DNA of 64,000 nucleotides, taken from positions 5,053,501 to 5,117,500 of the forward strand of contig NZ_CP046176.1 of the NCBI RefSeq assembly GCF_013009555.1, read 5' to 3'. Shown in pieces: positions 51,412-60,200 of this stretch (position 1 is the stretch's first letter; every line of letters begins with the position of its first letter). Position numbers and translations under genes: made by a program. The stretch comes from Phocaeicola dorei. Lineage in GTDB: Bacteria > Bacteroidota > Bacteroidia > Bacteroidales > Bacteroidaceae. The notes under the pieces are model-generated. The model searched no databases. It was not told the DNA's origin and worked only from the letters and a program-made list of their open reading frames with translations.

Positions 51412-52209
51412 ATGGCATCAATAACAGAAATATCGGTCGAGCATATCCACAATGCTTATGAAAGTATCCGGGGGAACATCGCCGTGGAAGCCTTCTATGC
51501 GGTAGTGACGGGATTCATGGCTGTCACGCTCATCCACCGTCTGTATACGGTATACCGGGAGGTACAGTCCAACGAGGACGGCACGCCCACCATGAAGGAT
51601 TACATGAACCTGGTGTGGCAGTATGTATTCTGCATAGCCGCCGTCGCACTGTTCCCCGTGCTGCTGGAAGCCCTGGAAACGGTGTTCGGCAAACTGATGG
51701 ACGATCTGCAGGCCGGATTCGGCGGAAAGGTCTATGATGTGGCCGACCTGTTCCAGAAGCCGATAATCGCACAGTTCGAGAAACAGTTCAGCGACATGTC
51801 GGTAATGGACGTTGCCGGCGTGTTGCTCAATCCGGTCGGCAGTTCGTTCGATTATCTGCTGGCGTATGTGGCCGGCGTCATAGCCGCCCCTTTCTACATG
51901 TACGCGCAGACCCTGTTCATAGTCGGCAGATACATGTTCCTGCTCCTGCTGGAACTTATATCCCCTGTGGCGATAGCCTGTTTCTACAACGAGAGTACCC
52001 GGACGTATTTCCATACGTGGTGCAAGAACCTGCTGGTCTGTTATCTGATGGTACCGGCCTTCATCCTTGCCAGCAAGTTTTCGGACGCCATCGTCTGCGA
52101 GTATGTCATGAACACCTCGTGGAATGTCGTCCTGCAGGTGTTGTTTTCCCTTGCGTTGAAACTGTCCCTGCTGGCGATTGTGAGAGGCAGGATCCATAAC
52201 CTTTTTTAA
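51412..52209 (+). CDS. traJ: Conjugal transfer protein TraJ (VirB6-like)
   Basis: 265 residues with about five to six membrane helices: AVEAFYAVVTGFMAVTLIHRLY; LVWQYVFCIAAVALFPVLLEAL; LLAYVAGVIAAPFYMYAQTLFI; YMFLLLLELISPVAIACFY; LLVCYLMVPAFILASKF; VLQVLFSLALKLSLLAI. The layout after TraI and before TraK is that of CTnDOT TraJ, a VirB6-like channel protein. It is shorter than many TraJ proteins, with only a short loop between the second and third helices. Confidence 0.82.
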   Translation: MASITEISVEHIHNAYESIRGNIAVEAFYAVVTGFMAVTLIHRLYTVYREVQSNEDGTPTMKDYMNLVWQYVFCIAAVALFPVLLEALETVFGKLMDDLQAGFGGKVYDVADLFQKPIIAQFEKQFSDMSVMDVAGVLLNPVGSSFDYLLAYVAGVIAAPFYMYAQTLFIVGRYMFLLLLELISPVAIACFYNESTRTYFHTWCKNLLVCYLMVPAFILASKFSDAIVCEYVMNTSWNVVLQVLFSLALKLSLLAIVRGRIHNLF

Positions 52210-52223
52210 AACAACGGAAGAAT

Positions 52224-52880
52224 ATGAAAATGGATATAAAGAATATGGTGAGGGACTTCGCCTCACTGGGAGAGGCCAAGAAGCGGTCCTCCGTCTATGT
52301 CAAGGCGGTCAGCCTGTTGTGTGCGGCCATCGTCGCCCTGGTGCTGTTCTTCATGAACATGACCGTCCGCGGAGTGACGGACAGGATCCTTGTCGTGAAT
52401 ACCGGCGGAGAGTTCCTGCAATTGAAGTCCATGGAAACGGACAAGTTATACGAGACCCTGTTGAAGGCCCACTGCAACGCGGTGGCCTATTATGTAAACT
52501 CTTTCGACAGGATGAGCATCTCCGGAAACCAGGCGCAGGCCGTGTTTCTGGTGGAGAAATCCGAGCTGAACGCCATCTGGAACAAATACCTGAACGACCG
52601 CGCCTATGCCGACGCGGCGGACAGGGGTGTCATCTACAAGTGCGTGTTTGAGAAGCTGCACAGGGTCGGGATACGTGATGACGGTTACAACGTGCTGTTC
52701 ACCTCCATCCTGTCCATCCATGATGCCGGCGGGGTCAAACGTATAAGGATATACAGCCGGGGCGACGCCATACGCACCACCCCGTCCTATCCGGAGAATG
52801 TGACAGGCTTCTTCTTCCGGAACTATACACAGGAATACGAGCTGTTGGATAGCTCGGATGGAAACAAAGAAAGGAATTGA
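52224..52880 (+). CDS. traK: Conjugal transfer protein TraK (VirB8-like)
   Basis: 218 residues. One N-terminal membrane helix (YVKAVSLLCAAIVALVLFFMNM) after a charged cytoplasmic stretch, then a periplasmic domain: RILVVNTGGEFLQLKSMETDKLYETLLKAHCNAVAYYVNSFDR is the typical VirB8/TraK start. It bridges the inner membrane complex. TraL (DUF3989), normally between TraK and TraM, is missing here. Confidence 0.85.
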   Translation: MKMDIKNMVRDFASLGEAKKRSSVYVKAVSLLCAAIVALVLFFMNMTVRGVTDRILVVNTGGEFLQLKSMETDKLYETLLKAHCNAVAYYVNSFDRMSISGNQAQAVFLVEKSELNAIWNKYLNDRAYADAADRGVIYKCVFEKLHRVGIRDDGYNVLFTSILSIHDAGGVKRIRIYSRGDAIRTTPSYPENVTGFFFRNYTQEYELLDSSDGNKERN

Positions 52881-52895
52881 ATAAAACAGAAGAAC

Positions 52896-53852
52896 ATGAA
52901 GAAGACTCAAGTAATCATTGTCAGCGTGTTCGGGTTACTTGTCCTTCTTGTCATCTGGACAATCTCCGCGATGAAAGGAAAGGAAGAGAATCAGAACACC
53001 GTCCGTCTTAGCACGGACAACAAGGATGTGACCATTACGGATGTGAAGGCCCAGCTCGAGCGTACCCCCCTGCGCAAGCAGGCGGAGGGACAGGGCGGGG
53101 ACAATCCGGTGGACATAGAGCGTATGCGTCAACTCATCATCAACAGTGAGATGCCGCCGGAAGAGGAATACGGGCGGAAGGCGGATACCGCCTCCTATAT
53201 CCTTCCCACACAAGAGAACCTGGACAGTATCACCCGTGAACTGCGGAAGAAGAAAAAAAGGAAACAGGAGAAAAAGAAGGTGGAGAAGAAGGAAGAGACA
53301 AAGGAAGCCCCTGAGGCAAGGACAAGATTCAACACGGTCGCCTTGCACAAGAGCAGCAGGCGGAACGCCATCCGCGCGTACGTGCATTCCGACCAGGTCG
53401 TGATGGCCGGATCCACGCTGAAGATGCGTCTGGGTGAGGACTGTCTCACCGATGACGGCCGTCGGGTGAGGAAGGACTCGCCGGTGTACGGGGAAGTGAG
53501 GAAGATAGACGGCGAAAGGGTCATTGTGGAGATCAGGACAGTCAATGTGGGCGGCAATATCCTTCCGTTTAAAAAAGAAGTATATTCTTCTGACGCAATG
53601 GAAGGTATCTATGTACCGGGGAACGCAAAGGCGGAAATCAACAAGGATGCCACGGCCGGGGCGGTGGACGGGACAAATCCGCAGATAACCGGAGGCCTGG
53701 ACATGGGCAGCCAGCTTATTGCCGGAGGCGTGAACGGTGTGGTGAACGCCACCAAGCAGGCCGCAAGCAAGAATATCAAGAAAGTGAAGGTCACCATCAA
53801 GACCAACTATGCCGTGTTTCTGATGGAGAAAAAAGAACCGGGGGAAAGCTGA
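52896..53852 (+). CDS. traM: Conjugal transfer protein TraM (VirB10-like)
   Basis: 318 residues. N-terminal membrane helix (VIIVSVFGLLVLLVIWTISAM). A Lys/Glu-rich, proline-poor linker (KKKKRKQEKKKVEKKEETKE) spans the periplasm, and a conserved C-terminal domain (IRAYVHSDQVVMAGSTLKMRLGEDC, RVIVEIRTVNVGGNILPFKKEVYSSDAMEGIYVPG) follows. VirB10-like proteins connect the two membranes and gate the channel. It is the last of an unbroken run; the next tra gene, traN, comes only after three cargo-type genes. Confidence 0.86.
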   Translation: MKKTQVIIVSVFGLLVLLVIWTISAMKGKEENQNTVRLSTDNKDVTITDVKAQLERTPLRKQAEGQGGDNPVDIERMRQLIINSEMPPEEEYGRKADTASYILPTQENLDSITRELRKKKKRKQEKKKVEKKEETKEAPEARTRFNTVALHKSSRRNAIRAYVHSDQVVMAGSTLKMRLGEDCLTDDGRRVRKDSPVYGEVRKIDGERVIVEIRTVNVGGNILPFKKEVYSSDAMEGIYVPGNAKAEINKDATAGAVDGTNPQITGGLDMGSQLIAGGVNGVVNATKQAASKNIKKVKVTIKTNYAVFLMEKKEPGES

Positions 53853-53880
53853 CCGGAAACGGCATATTGAAACATTAAAA

Positions 53881-53964
53881 TGGTGTGTATTCACGCCACG
53901 AACAGTCAGGGCAAAGAAGTGATGAAAAGGCATCTGTGGATGAGAAGCAAAAGTCCCGGATAAT
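53881..53964 (+). CDS. Possible 27-residue peptide after traM
   Basis: MVCIHATNSQGKEVMKRHLWMRSKSPG, in an otherwise empty 160-bp gap before the tandem-repeat gene. Only a short basic frame; listed as doubtful. Confidence 0.2.
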
Positions 53965-54012
53965 GGTCCGGAACCTGAAAAGTAAACAATAAATAAAAAC
54001 AAAAATTATACA

Positions 54013-55383
54013 ATGGAAACCATACAGGAAATTATAGATACAATAAAACAATGGCCGGCCACAATATGGTGGGTTATGGGAGCTCTTTTCATTATCCCCC
54101 GGTTTTGGGATACTCCACCGAGAAAGAAACGAAATAAAGATAAAATGACGGATGATAAGAATAACGACTTAAAAAGTTCAAATATGACTGATAAAAAAGA
54201 ATTTGGAGGCAACCTGATGGAAGAAGGTGTCATCATGTGGGCCATATTTACCAAAGAGGGGAAAGCAGCCCTGCGTATGGATTACGAAGTACATCCCGAG
54301 AATGGAAAAGTCGGCTATGGAAGGTTGTTGTCCCCTGATGTATCCGTACTGCATGAAATCCTCACACCGGATGATGCTGACAGGTTTCTTTCCCTTCCTG
54401 AATACGGGATTTCGATACGGATCAGGATGCGCCTACGATATCAGGGAACTGAGGACAGGGTAGTAAAGCAATCGGAGTATGAGCCGGAAATGTGCTTTCC
54501 CGTGTGGATAGTGCCACAGGAGAACGGACAGGTCAGCCTATACCTTGAGGAACCATCCATAAACCAATGCGCTATTCAGGATATAACCGGATTACCGGGA
54601 GTGCCTGATTTGCAGCCGGACGGTGTACCCGTAAGGGGCGAAATGCTGATACGACGAGCAAGTCCTCTTGGGGAGTTTCCCCGAATATTCGAGTGTCTGG
54701 AAAAGAGAACAAACAGAAAAAGCGACCTGATGAAAGAAGGTGTGCTTGTGTGGATTATGTTCACCGCAGAGGAGAAAACCGTCCTGTATGCGAATGACCG
54801 GATACATTTTGCAGAGGATGGAAAATATGTTCCGGGACAGCTACTCTCCCCCGATATCTCCGCCTTTCATCAGGTTTATGACTGGGATGAACAGTATCTG
54901 CAGATTCGTTCAAGCCCCGAAGTTTCAGTACGGTATCGGATACGGCTCCGTTATCCGGGAGCAGACGATACCGGTATAGAAAGATCGGAATATGAACCGG
55001 AAGCATGTTTCCCCGCATGGATCGTAAAGGAGAAGGCCGGTCAAACCAGCCTGTATTTGCAAGAGCCTTCTACCGGACAATGCTTCATTCCGGATATGGG
55101 TGGATTACCGGGTCTGCCGGAACTACAACCGGATGACATACCCGTCAGGGTCGAAATGCTGATACGCCAGGCCCACTGTATTTTCGACACGGTAGATCCG
55201 ACCTTTCTGAAAGCCAGAAGGAACAGCACTAAGGAAAGAGAAAAATACGCGGATCTTCCACCTTCTTATGCCGAAATCCTCAGAAAGATAGATGCCGAAA
55301 GGGAAAAAGAGGGACACCGGCCACACATAAACCCAATAGTGTCCACTCCGCCTGTTTATATCGAATTATCTCGAATTACTTGA
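54013..55383 (+). CDS. Membrane-anchored protein of two tandem repeats, between traM and traN
   Basis: 456 residues. A signal-anchor-like N-terminus (TIKQWPATIWWVMGALFIIPRF) and a charged linker are followed by two copies of a domain of about 155 residues: LMEEGVIMWAIFTKEGKAAL... and LMKEGVLVWIMFTAEEKTVL... Both share GRLLSPDVS-like LSPD, the RIR(M)RLRY block, SEYEPEMCFPVWIV / SEYEPEACFPAWIV, SLYLxEPS, and the DLQPDGVPVRGEMLIRRA-like end. Domain identity is about 50% by eye. No family recognised. The gene is AT-richer than traM, so it appears to be late cargo. Confidence 0.65.
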   Translation: METIQEIIDTIKQWPATIWWVMGALFIIPRFWDTPPRKKRNKDKMTDDKNNDLKSSNMTDKKEFGGNLMEEGVIMWAIFTKEGKAALRMDYEVHPENGKVGYGRLLSPDVSVLHEILTPDDADRFLSLPEYGISIRIRMRLRYQGTEDRVVKQSEYEPEMCFPVWIVPQENGQVSLYLEEPSINQCAIQDITGLPGVPDLQPDGVPVRGEMLIRRASPLGEFPRIFECLEKRTNRKSDLMKEGVLVWIMFTAEEKTVLYANDRIHFAEDGKYVPGQLLSPDISAFHQVYDWDEQYLQIRSSPEVSVRYRIRLRYPGADDTGIERSEYEPEACFPAWIVKEKAGQTSLYLQEPSTGQCFIPDMGGLPGLPELQPDDIPVRVEMLIRQAHCIFDTVDPTFLKARRNSTKEREKYADLPPSYAEILRKIDAEREKEGHRPHINPIVSTPPVYIELSRIT

Positions 55384-56052
55384 TGGGGCACCCGAAGATA
55401 TGGAAAAGACCGGAATGCCATACTGAGTATGTTCATAAAATTCACATCCTACTAAACGGGGCTTGTATTCAAGGATTACGTTCTCCAAGCGCATGGTTTT
55501 ATGCTTATGTTTACAGAGGAATATCATATGTGTTACCTCATAAATATTATTAGAAAACAACTCCCGTTTTTTTTGGCGGATGGTCGTCATGATAGTCGGA
55601 TCTATTATATATTCTCCGATAGTGAGCCAGACATGATGGGACATGGTAGGTACCCTATGCCCAAATTGGGCGAGGAGCTGCCTTCTCGTGGCAGACCATA
55701 TCTTATTCCCGTTAAGCCGGCAATCACCAGATGTGACAATCGAATCAATGTTGTATTGGCTTTTTAGTCTGTCATGAATTTCCATGCATACTATATTACA
55801 CCTGAATGCAATATTGGATTCTCCTTGTTCCTCGATATAATCAACTATACAAGAGAATACTTCCGGCAAGTCATTGGCATTCAAGGTGTCTTTGTCAACT
55901 GGAAAACGCACATCGGGAAGTTTGAATTGATGACCAAAATTACGGACAGTAAAATCATAGGCTCCTTCAAGAGAGGCTGTGTAGCTCCGGCTGAAGTGAA
56001 TCCGTATGAAGTTTTTAAGACGTATAAAAAGAGAATTTATTTTTCTGTACAT
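55366..56052 (-). CDS. Reverse-strand protein with a papain/transglutaminase-like Cys-His-Asp pattern
   Basis: 228 residues from ATG 56052 (MYRKINSLFIRLKNFIRIHF), chosen because a -7 box lies 25 bp before it; a longer frame to 56097 would start on top of that box. In order are a Cys in FRCNIVCMEIHDRLKS, then HHVWLTIGEYIIDPT, with a His-x-x-Trp-Leu then Asp-Pro-Thr. That arrangement is like the catalytic triad of transglutaminase-like and N-acetyltransferase/papain folds. A second Cys lies four residues from the first. No signal peptide; an amphipathic basic N-terminus. Its last 18 bases overlap the previous plus-strand gene. A peptidase or toxin activity is inferred, unproven. Confidence 0.55.
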   Translation of the reverse strand: MYRKINSLFIRLKNFIRIHFSRSYTASLEGAYDFTVRNFGHQFKLPDVRFPVDKDTLNANDLPEVFSCIVDYIEEQGESNIAFRCNIVCMEIHDRLKSQYNIDSIVTSGDCRLNGNKIWSATRRQLLAQFGHRVPTMSHHVWLTIGEYIIDPTIMTTIRQKKRELFSNNIYEVTHMIFLCKHKHKTMRLENVILEYKPRLVGCEFYEHTQYGIPVFSISSGAPSSNSR

Positions 56053-56076
56053 GTTAGATATTTTTTTATGAAGCCG

Positions 56077-56084
56077 CAAAAATA
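56077..56084 (-). promoter_or_regulatory. Promoter -7 box of the papain-like cargo gene
   Basis: Minus-strand TATTTTTG matches TAnnTTTG, 25 bp before the ATG at 56052. The box lies just upstream of the traN start on the other strand. Confidence 0.55.
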
Positions 56085-56097
56085 TAGAATTAATCAT

Positions 56098-57222
56098 ATG
56101 AGACCAAACAGAATTTACATCACAGGAATACTTCTCCTGTTTGCTTTTTTATCAGGAAGAGCCCAGCAGCCCCGTATTGACGAGCTGGAGTGCAGAAACC
56201 TGAAGATCGGTTATGAGAAGACGCTCCATATGATATTCCCCACTCCCGTGAAATACCTGAACATGGGGGATGAGAACATCATAGGGGAAGTCATACAGGT
56301 ATGTCCGTCCGTCATCCGGCTGAAATCAACGGTAAGGGATTTCAAAGGAGAGACCAACCTGTCGGTTGTTACGGAGGACAGCAGGTATTACACCTATTGC
56401 ATATCCTTCGACGAGGGAGCGCAGGCTGTCTACAAGGAGGGCGGTACCATGCCGGAAACGGCGGTTCTTCCGGTTTCTGACGAGAAACTGACCCATGTGA
56501 TCTATCCGGAAAAAATCGTGTATGTGGATTTCGGAAACACCACCGTACAGGTGGAGAAAGCGGAGAATGTGAACAATATTGTCGCACTCAGGGCCGTGTC
56601 GCCGTTTGCCCTGCAGACCAACCTTACAGCCATCACCGAAAGCGGCAGGTTCTATACGTTTGACCTGCGGTATGCGCCCGGATGTGAGAGATTTTCCTTC
56701 ATTGTGGACAAACAGGACACCAAAAAGAAGCAGGTGGCCATACTGGAGGGAAGAGAGCGGAATACCCGGCAGAAAGCACTGCTTGAAAAAGAGATATCAC
56801 GGAGGCCGAAGCTGCTGACCAATATAAGGGACGAGGTGGCCGGCATGAGATTCTGCGTGACCAATATCTTTGTGGACAATGATATCCTGCTGTTCCGCTT
56901 CGGGCTGCACAACCGTTCCCAGATCGGCTATACCATAGACTTCATCCGTTTTTATATACAGGATGCGAAAAAACGGAAAAAGACCGCCGTCCAGCAGCTG
57001 GAGCAGCAGCCCCTCTTCTCTTTCAACCGTCCGGAGGAGGTGGCTGCGCTTTCCTCATGTGACTTTACGGTCGCCCTTCCGAAATTCACCATACCGGACA
57101 AGAAGGTGCTCATCATAGAGATACAGGAGAGAAACGGGGGAAGACATTTCTATTACAAATTGAAGAACAAACAGCTGATCAATGCGGAGATACTGTTCCC
57201 GGAGATTGTAGGAAAACCATAA
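56098..57222 (+). CDS. traN: Conjugal transfer protein TraN (DUF4138, VirB9-like)
   Basis: 374 residues from ATG 56098 (MRPNRIYITGILLLFAFLSGRAQQPR), with a signal peptide. A longer frame from 55774 overlaps the cargo gene and is rejected. IGYEKTLHMIFPTPVKYLNMGDENIIGEVIQ and then TNLSVVTEDSRYYTYCI repeat as YPEKIVYVDFG and TNLTAITESGRFYTFDL, the double beta unit typical of VirB9/TraN. The C-terminal part holds a beta-sandwich (ISLSDCDFTVALPK-type end). It is the outer-membrane ring component. Ribosome-site strength is low, so it may depend on read-through from upstream. Confidence 0.85.
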   Translation: MRPNRIYITGILLLFAFLSGRAQQPRIDELECRNLKIGYEKTLHMIFPTPVKYLNMGDENIIGEVIQVCPSVIRLKSTVRDFKGETNLSVVTEDSRYYTYCISFDEGAQAVYKEGGTMPETAVLPVSDEKLTHVIYPEKIVYVDFGNTTVQVEKAENVNNIVALRAVSPFALQTNLTAITESGRFYTFDLRYAPGCERFSFIVDKQDTKKKQVAILEGRERNTRQKALLEKEISRRPKLLTNIRDEVAGMRFCVTNIFVDNDILLFRFGLHNRSQIGYTIDFIRFYIQDAKKRKKTAVQQLEQQPLFSFNRPEEVAALSSCDFTVALPKFTIPDKKVLIIEIQERNGGRHFYYKLKNKQLINAEILFPEIVGKP

Positions 57223-57232
57223 AGGATACCAC

Positions 57233-57784
57233 ATGATAACGAAACTAGTTCTGTTCCTATGCCTCTTCTGTCCGGTACCTGATAAGGAAAGGGCCATATT
57301 GGAGGACGCACTCTCCCGGTGTTCCAGTCTTGAGCGCATCGGGGAGATCATGGACATCGTGGAGAGGCATCATCTGGAATACAGGATACCGGTACATCCC
57401 CCTGTACACCGGTTCCACCGTATCAGTTCCGCCTACGGATGGAGGAGCGACCCGGTTACCGGACAGCGCAGGTTCCATTCAGGAGTGGATATTGCGGCGG
57501 AACTTGCATCGACCGTGCATGCCGCAGCTGATGGAAAGGTCATATACTCAGGAAGAAAGGGAGGATATGGATACTGTGTGATGATACGCCATGCCTATGG
57601 CTTTGTGACCCTGTACGGGCACTTGTCCGCCTGTTATGTTCCGGAAGGGGAAGAGGTCAGGAGTGGCAAAGTGATCGGATTCATCGGATCAAGCGGAAAA
57701 AGCACGGGAAACCATCTGCATTATGAAGTGAGAAAGTACGGAAGGCCGGTCAGGCCATACATCAGAAAAAGAAGAGGATTATGA
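57233..57784 (+). CDS. M23 (LytM-type) peptidoglycan endopeptidase
   Basis: 183 residues. An N-terminal hydrophobic stretch (ITKLVLFLCLFCPV) serves as a short signal or anchor, then a helix and the M23 domain: SSAYGWRSDPVTGQRRFHSGVDIAA with the zinc His and Asp, the HAYGFVTLYGHLSACYV block, and GKSTGNHLHYEVRKYGRP with the HxH motif. It should open peptidoglycan for the secretion apparatus, as VirB1-like enzymes do. It follows traN by 10 bp and overlaps the next gene by 4 bases. Confidence 0.9.
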   Translation: MITKLVLFLCLFCPVPDKERAILEDALSRCSSLERIGEIMDIVERHHLEYRIPVHPPVHRFHRISSAYGWRSDPVTGQRRFHSGVDIAAELASTVHAAADGKVIYSGRKGGYGYCVMIRHAYGFVTLYGHLSACYVPEGEEVRSGKVIGFIGSSGKSTGNHLHYEVRKYGRPVRPYIRKRRGL

Positions 57785-58011
57785 GAATACTGGACTACAT
57801 GGAAAGATTACAGACACTGACCCGTCTGCTGAAAAAAGAACATACAGGAAGTGCCGCGAAAATAGCGAAGGAAATGGGCGTACATCGCAATACAATCATT
57901 AATTACTTCTTAGAGCTCCGGGCCATGGGTGCAGAGATTGAATATGACAATGAACGAAATACATATTATTTCAAGAAATCTTTTGATATCCAACTGAAAA
58001 TTAAAATTTAG
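57781..58011 (+). CDS. Small HTH_11-type regulator
   Basis: 76 residues: RILDYMERLQTLTRLLKKEHTGSAAKIAKEMGVHRNTIINYFLELRAMGAEIEYDNERNTYYF, a helix-turn-helix of the HTH_11/DeoR class with a wing. The start overlaps the M23 gene (ATGA). It likely binds DNA near the tra or lipoprotein genes; target unknown. Confidence 0.75.
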   Translation: MRILDYMERLQTLTRLLKKEHTGSAAKIAKEMGVHRNTIINYFLELRAMGAEIEYDNERNTYYFKKSFDIQLKIKI

Positions 58012-58084
58012 TGAAGGGCAGCACAAAAAGGTTGTGCTGCTTCCCACTTACATTTGCATATTAAAAACTATCAAAATAAAATTT

Positions 58085-59356
58085 ATGAAAACAAATCATT
58101 TACATTACATTGTGCTGCTGGCAACCATCTTCTTAGGCTGCTCATGCAGTGAAGAAATTGAAAAAGAGCTCACAACCGGAAAGACCGCGGTGACTATCGA
58201 GGTTGACGGAGAAGAGGATGCGGACTCACGTACCGTATCGTTTACCGGTGGTACCGCTTATGGAGAGGGACTTTATGATGGTGAAGAAAAACCCACGGTA
58301 GGTGCTGAAGCCTCTGACGGATATGAGATAGACTATTTCTACGGGGGACCGTCAGCTGAACCAAAAAGGTACAATTATACAGGCAGTGGAAGTTCCGTAT
58401 CATATAAAGTTCCTCTTGGTGGCGAGGACCACCATTTCAAGTGCAAGTTCAAGGAAAAGAAACGCACTTTGACCCTGACTGCCAATCCGACCTCCGGAGG
58501 AACTGTTACCGGAGGGGGAACATACAAAGTAAAAACCAATATCCCCATCACCGCTGTTGCAAAATCCGGATACACATTTTCCGGATGGACTGTGACTAAA
58601 GGAGATGCAAAAATTATGAATGCCTCCTCAGCCAGCACCACTGTGCAGTTGCAAAGTTCGAACAGTACTTTGCAGGCGAACTTTACAAAAGCCGGTAAAA
58701 CGTTCTATTTCTCCATCCGGACGGGAAGAGGCAAACTGGATGTCTTTGATGAACGTGGTGAAACCACATTGCTGCCATCCGCTTCAGAAATAGTGTTGAA
58801 TCTTTCACCGGATGATGAAAATTTGGATCGAGGTGGTTACCTGATATCTCCAGAGCCGGAATCCGGCTGGAAATATGGAGAGGATGAATGGTATGTGAAT
58901 GGTAACGGGATACCCTCCGGACAATACGGTCAATATTTATTTACGTACAACGATTACAGCCGTTATCCTGATGGAACCAGATTCGTATACGATTTCAAAG
59001 CGGACAATCCTATAAAGGTGACTATACAGACCGGCATGTGGAGTAACAGTTCTTTCTCCTTGTATACGCACGGTGATTTCAGAATTGGCTTTTCTGCTAC
59101 CGGTCTGAGTTCCGGCCAGCAAACCCGTGAGTTCTCATATGGAGACCGTGTGACAATATATGCGGATGGTGCGGATTACGCCGTGCCGGGAGAAGGTGAC
59201 CGCTGGAGATATAACTATCTGAGAGGTTTCTTTACTACCGGATGGCAGGCTTTGGACGATCTTGGGGAATACTCCCAGACATCAGCCGGTTCATATTCAT
59301 TTACAGCGACAAAGGATATAACTATTAACATTGTATTCATGCCCACTATCAGATAA
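58085..59356 (+). CDS. Lipoprotein with InlB_B-like repeat and switchable C-terminal part
   Basis: 423 residues from ATG 58085 (MKTNHLHYIVLLATIFLGCSC). Residues 1-201 are the lipobox, a TTGKTAVTIEVDGEE lead, then an InlB_B/Flg_new-type beta-grasp repeat: TLTLTANPTSGGTVTGGGTYKV followed by AKSGYTFSGWTV, ending NSTLQANFT. Residues 202-423 are a distinct domain (GRGKLDVFDERGETTLLPS, WRYNYLRGFFTTGW). The 29 bp encoding the junction are repeated, inverted and in the same frame, at 61249-61277 in front of an alternative tail. So the C-terminal 222 residues may be exchanged by DNA inversion. Surface exposure is likely; adhesion or phage/immune evasion would be a guess. Confidence 0.75.
   Translation: MKTNHLHYIVLLATIFLGCSCSEEIEKELTTGKTAVTIEVDGEEDADSRTVSFTGGTAYGEGLYDGEEKPTVGAEASDGYEIDYFYGGPSAEPKRYNYTGSGSSVSYKVPLGGEDHHFKCKFKEKKRTLTLTANPTSGGTVTGGGTYKVKTNIPITAVAKSGYTFSGWTVTKGDAKIMNASSASTTVQLQSSNSTLQANFTKAGKTFYFSIRTGRGKLDVFDERGETTLLPSASEIVLNLSPDDENLDRGGYLISPEPESGWKYGEDEWYVNGNGIPSGQYGQYLFTYNDYSRYPDGTRFVYDFKADNPIKVTIQTGMWSNSSFSLYTHGDFRIGFSATGLSSGQQTREFSYGDRVTIYADGADYAVPGEGDRWRYNYLRGFFTTGWQALDDLGEYSQTSAGSYSFTATKDITINIVFMPTIR
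58659..58687 (+). repeat. 29-bp inverted repeat, left copy (candidate inversion site)
   Basis: Perfect copy, in inverse orientation, at 61249-61277. It codes for the end of the InlB_B-like repeat (residues 192-201). The three bases AGT before it are also shared, then homology ends on both sides. Frame is the same in both copies. Confidence 0.8.
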
Positions 59357-59674
59357 ATACAAGGGGCTGTCTTAAAAGAATGACTTGACAGCCTCTTGTT
59401 ATAATAGCCTTTATCTTGTCATACAAAATAAAAAAGGACCTGTTACAGAAATTAATGTGCAACAGATTTTGGCTTTACGCACAAAATAGGCAGGATTCCT
59501 GCCTATTTATAAGTGTGGAAACATTCTACATCAGACCACACTATATGAGGAATATTTCCATTTGTTACATAGTAAAAAAAACGACAATTAATTGATAATC
59601 AGAATAAATATTCTTTTGGCATGGGAATTGCCCTATCATTATCGTAAAACAATAACCATTAAAAATATAAGATT
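59357..59674. other. Gap between lipoprotein and PepSY-like genes
   Basis: 318 bases without a gene. They hold the hairpin above and AAATAGGCAGG / CCTGCCTATTT (59484-59508), an 11-bp perfect inverted repeat with a 3-nt loop. The next 150 bases are AT-rich and probably hold the PepSY-like gene promoter; no exact -7 box is seen. Confidence 0.5.
59365..59393 (+). terminator. Terminator-like hairpin after the lipoprotein gene
   Basis: GGCTGTC and GACAGCC with a 15-nt loop, followed by TCTTGTTA, 9 bp after the stop. The pair reads through both strands as in convergent terminators. Confidence 0.55.
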
Positions 59675-59980
59675 ATGAAAAAATTTTTTGTTGCAGTAGC
59701 ATTGGTAATGGGATTAGGAACAACAGTGGCATTTGCCGAAAATTTGACTTCAGGTGTTGAAACAGTCATGGCAGTAAATGATTTCACCCCTATTGAAGTG
59801 AAAGACCTTCCGGCAGCGGTAACGGAAGCAATCGCCAAAAATTTTGCGGAATCAACCGTCAAGGAAGCGGCGGTGGAAGCGGCAGAGGATGGCAGCAAGA
59901 CCTATCAGGTTGTTCTGACAGACAAGGAGGGAGCTGAAAGTACGGTGTTCTTCAATGAGAAAGGTGAAATACTGAAATAA
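59675..59980 (+). CDS. Small periplasmic PepSY-like protein (DUF2874 type)
   Basis: 101 residues. Signal peptide MKKFFVAVALVMGLGTTVAFA, then FTPIEVKDLPAAVTEAIAKNFAESTVKEAAVEAAEDGSKTYQVVLTDKEGAESTVFFNEKGEILK. The last half is the PepSY-like beta-alpha pattern of these small Bacteroides periplasmic proteins. They are often secreted in quantity; the function is unknown. It lies within the putative invertible segment and has its own 5' region. Codon use is biased toward GCA, GCG, GAA and AAA. Confidence 0.8.
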   Translation: MKKFFVAVALVMGLGTTVAFAENLTSGVETVMAVNDFTPIEVKDLPAAVTEAIAKNFAESTVKEAAVEAAEDGSKTYQVVLTDKEGAESTVFFNEKGEILK

Positions 59981-60122
59981 TATATTTTGCGTCTTTCTTG
60001 ATAAAGAACTGAATTTGCCCTCATAAGAAGAGAACAGTTCTTATCAAAAGATACAGGGTCTTTATAAATAATTTCATTCATAAAGATTGTCGTTTTTTAC
60101 TAATATTGAACCGTTTTTACAG

Positions 60123-60156
60123 GAGCAACTGTCCGAGATGAACAGTTGCTCTTTTT
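60123..60156 (+). terminator. Intrinsic terminator downstream of the PepSY-like gene
   Basis: GAGCAACTGT and ACAGTTGCTC (10-bp perfect stem, 9-nt loop) followed by TTTTTAATTTTT. Also between 60,000 and 60,060 there is a longer imperfect pair TTGATAAAGAACTG / CAGTTCTTATCAA. Confidence 0.85.
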
Positions 60157-60200
60157 AATTTTTATGTTGCCGTTCATAACTGCCAGTACATTGTGAAAAT

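Noticed and set aside
55774..56097. N-terminal extension of TraN (482 residues)
   Set aside because: It overlaps the reverse-strand cargo gene and lacks a signal peptide, while the ATG at 56098 starts one.
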